Made by a program: the position numbers and the translations under genes. Positions 13,727 through 13,765 of a stretch of DNA of 13,765 nt are shown in pieces (within the stretch, counting starts at the first letter, position 1; every line of letters starts with the position of its first letter). Below the pieces are notes generated by a model, which did not search any database, was not told the origin of the DNA, and was given only the letters and a program-made list of their open reading frames with translations. Origin of the DNA: JACOXT01 sp964372855 (GTDB lineage: Bacteria > Patescibacteriota > Microgenomatia > Levybacterales > UBA12049); assembly GCA_964372855.1 (NCBI GenBank), contig CAYJRY010000032.1:1-13765 (forward strand), given 5' to 3'.

Positions 13727-13765
13727 ATGAATTTAAAAAGCCCAAAAGAAGAAGTATTGACGATA
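13727..13765 (+). CDS. Start of an unidentified gene (13 codons, cut by the window edge)
   Basis: ATG at 13727 opens a frame reading MNLKSPKEEVLTI to the end of the window. No SD is visible. The palindrome just upstream suggests it is regulated, perhaps by its own product, but too little is present to name a family. Confidence 0.45.
   Translation, partial: MNLKSPKEEVLTI

Overview
The window looks like a piece of a Candidate Phyla Radiation (Patescibacteria) genome, most likely from the Microgenomates side. This is an inference from several signs: AT-rich DNA with short intergenic gaps; an intein-bearing adenosylcobalamin-dependent ribonucleotide reductase (RNR); signal-peptide surface proteins with long Thr-Pro linkers; a stand-alone PolA-type 5'-3' exonuclease; dispersed TGTCATTC...GAATGACA inverted-repeat elements; and several genes with no Shine-Dalgarno (SD) sequence. 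Intact genes end in TAA or TAG, and none needs TGA read as an amino acid.

The left half (1-5924, + strand) is a deoxynucleotide and cobalamin block. It holds the C-terminal part of the RNR repressor NrdR; a class II RNR (NrdJ) split by a 359-residue LAGLIDADG intein and then interrupted by an in-frame TAA; a cobalamin riboswitch; a PduO-type ATP:cob(I)alamin adenosyltransferase; a second cobalamin riboswitch; and a 364-residue protein of unknown function with a C-terminal zinc ribbon. NrdJ consumes adenosylcobalamin and PduO makes it. The unknown protein has its own cobalamin switch, so it is probably a new part of B12 use in this lineage. This is the most likely undescribed system in the window.

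The right-centre (5948-12644, - strand) is a cell-envelope block. From upstream to downstream it contains a frameshifted small membrane protein, three single-TM anchored proteins of unknown function (two perhaps distant paralogues), and two secreted surface proteins that share a C-terminal domain and are joined by a TAATG stop/start overlap. Three promoters here place the predicted transcription start at or within a few bases of the ATG, which suggests leaderless mRNAs.

The right end (12732-13765, + strand) carries the divergent stand-alone 5'-3' exonuclease, then a 25-bp near-perfect palindrome and the first 13 codons of another gene. A heptanucleotide repeat related to GAARTTC lies in frame inside both pduO and the exonuclease gene. 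Two inverted-repeat elements of one family lie at 338-435 and 10483-10551.
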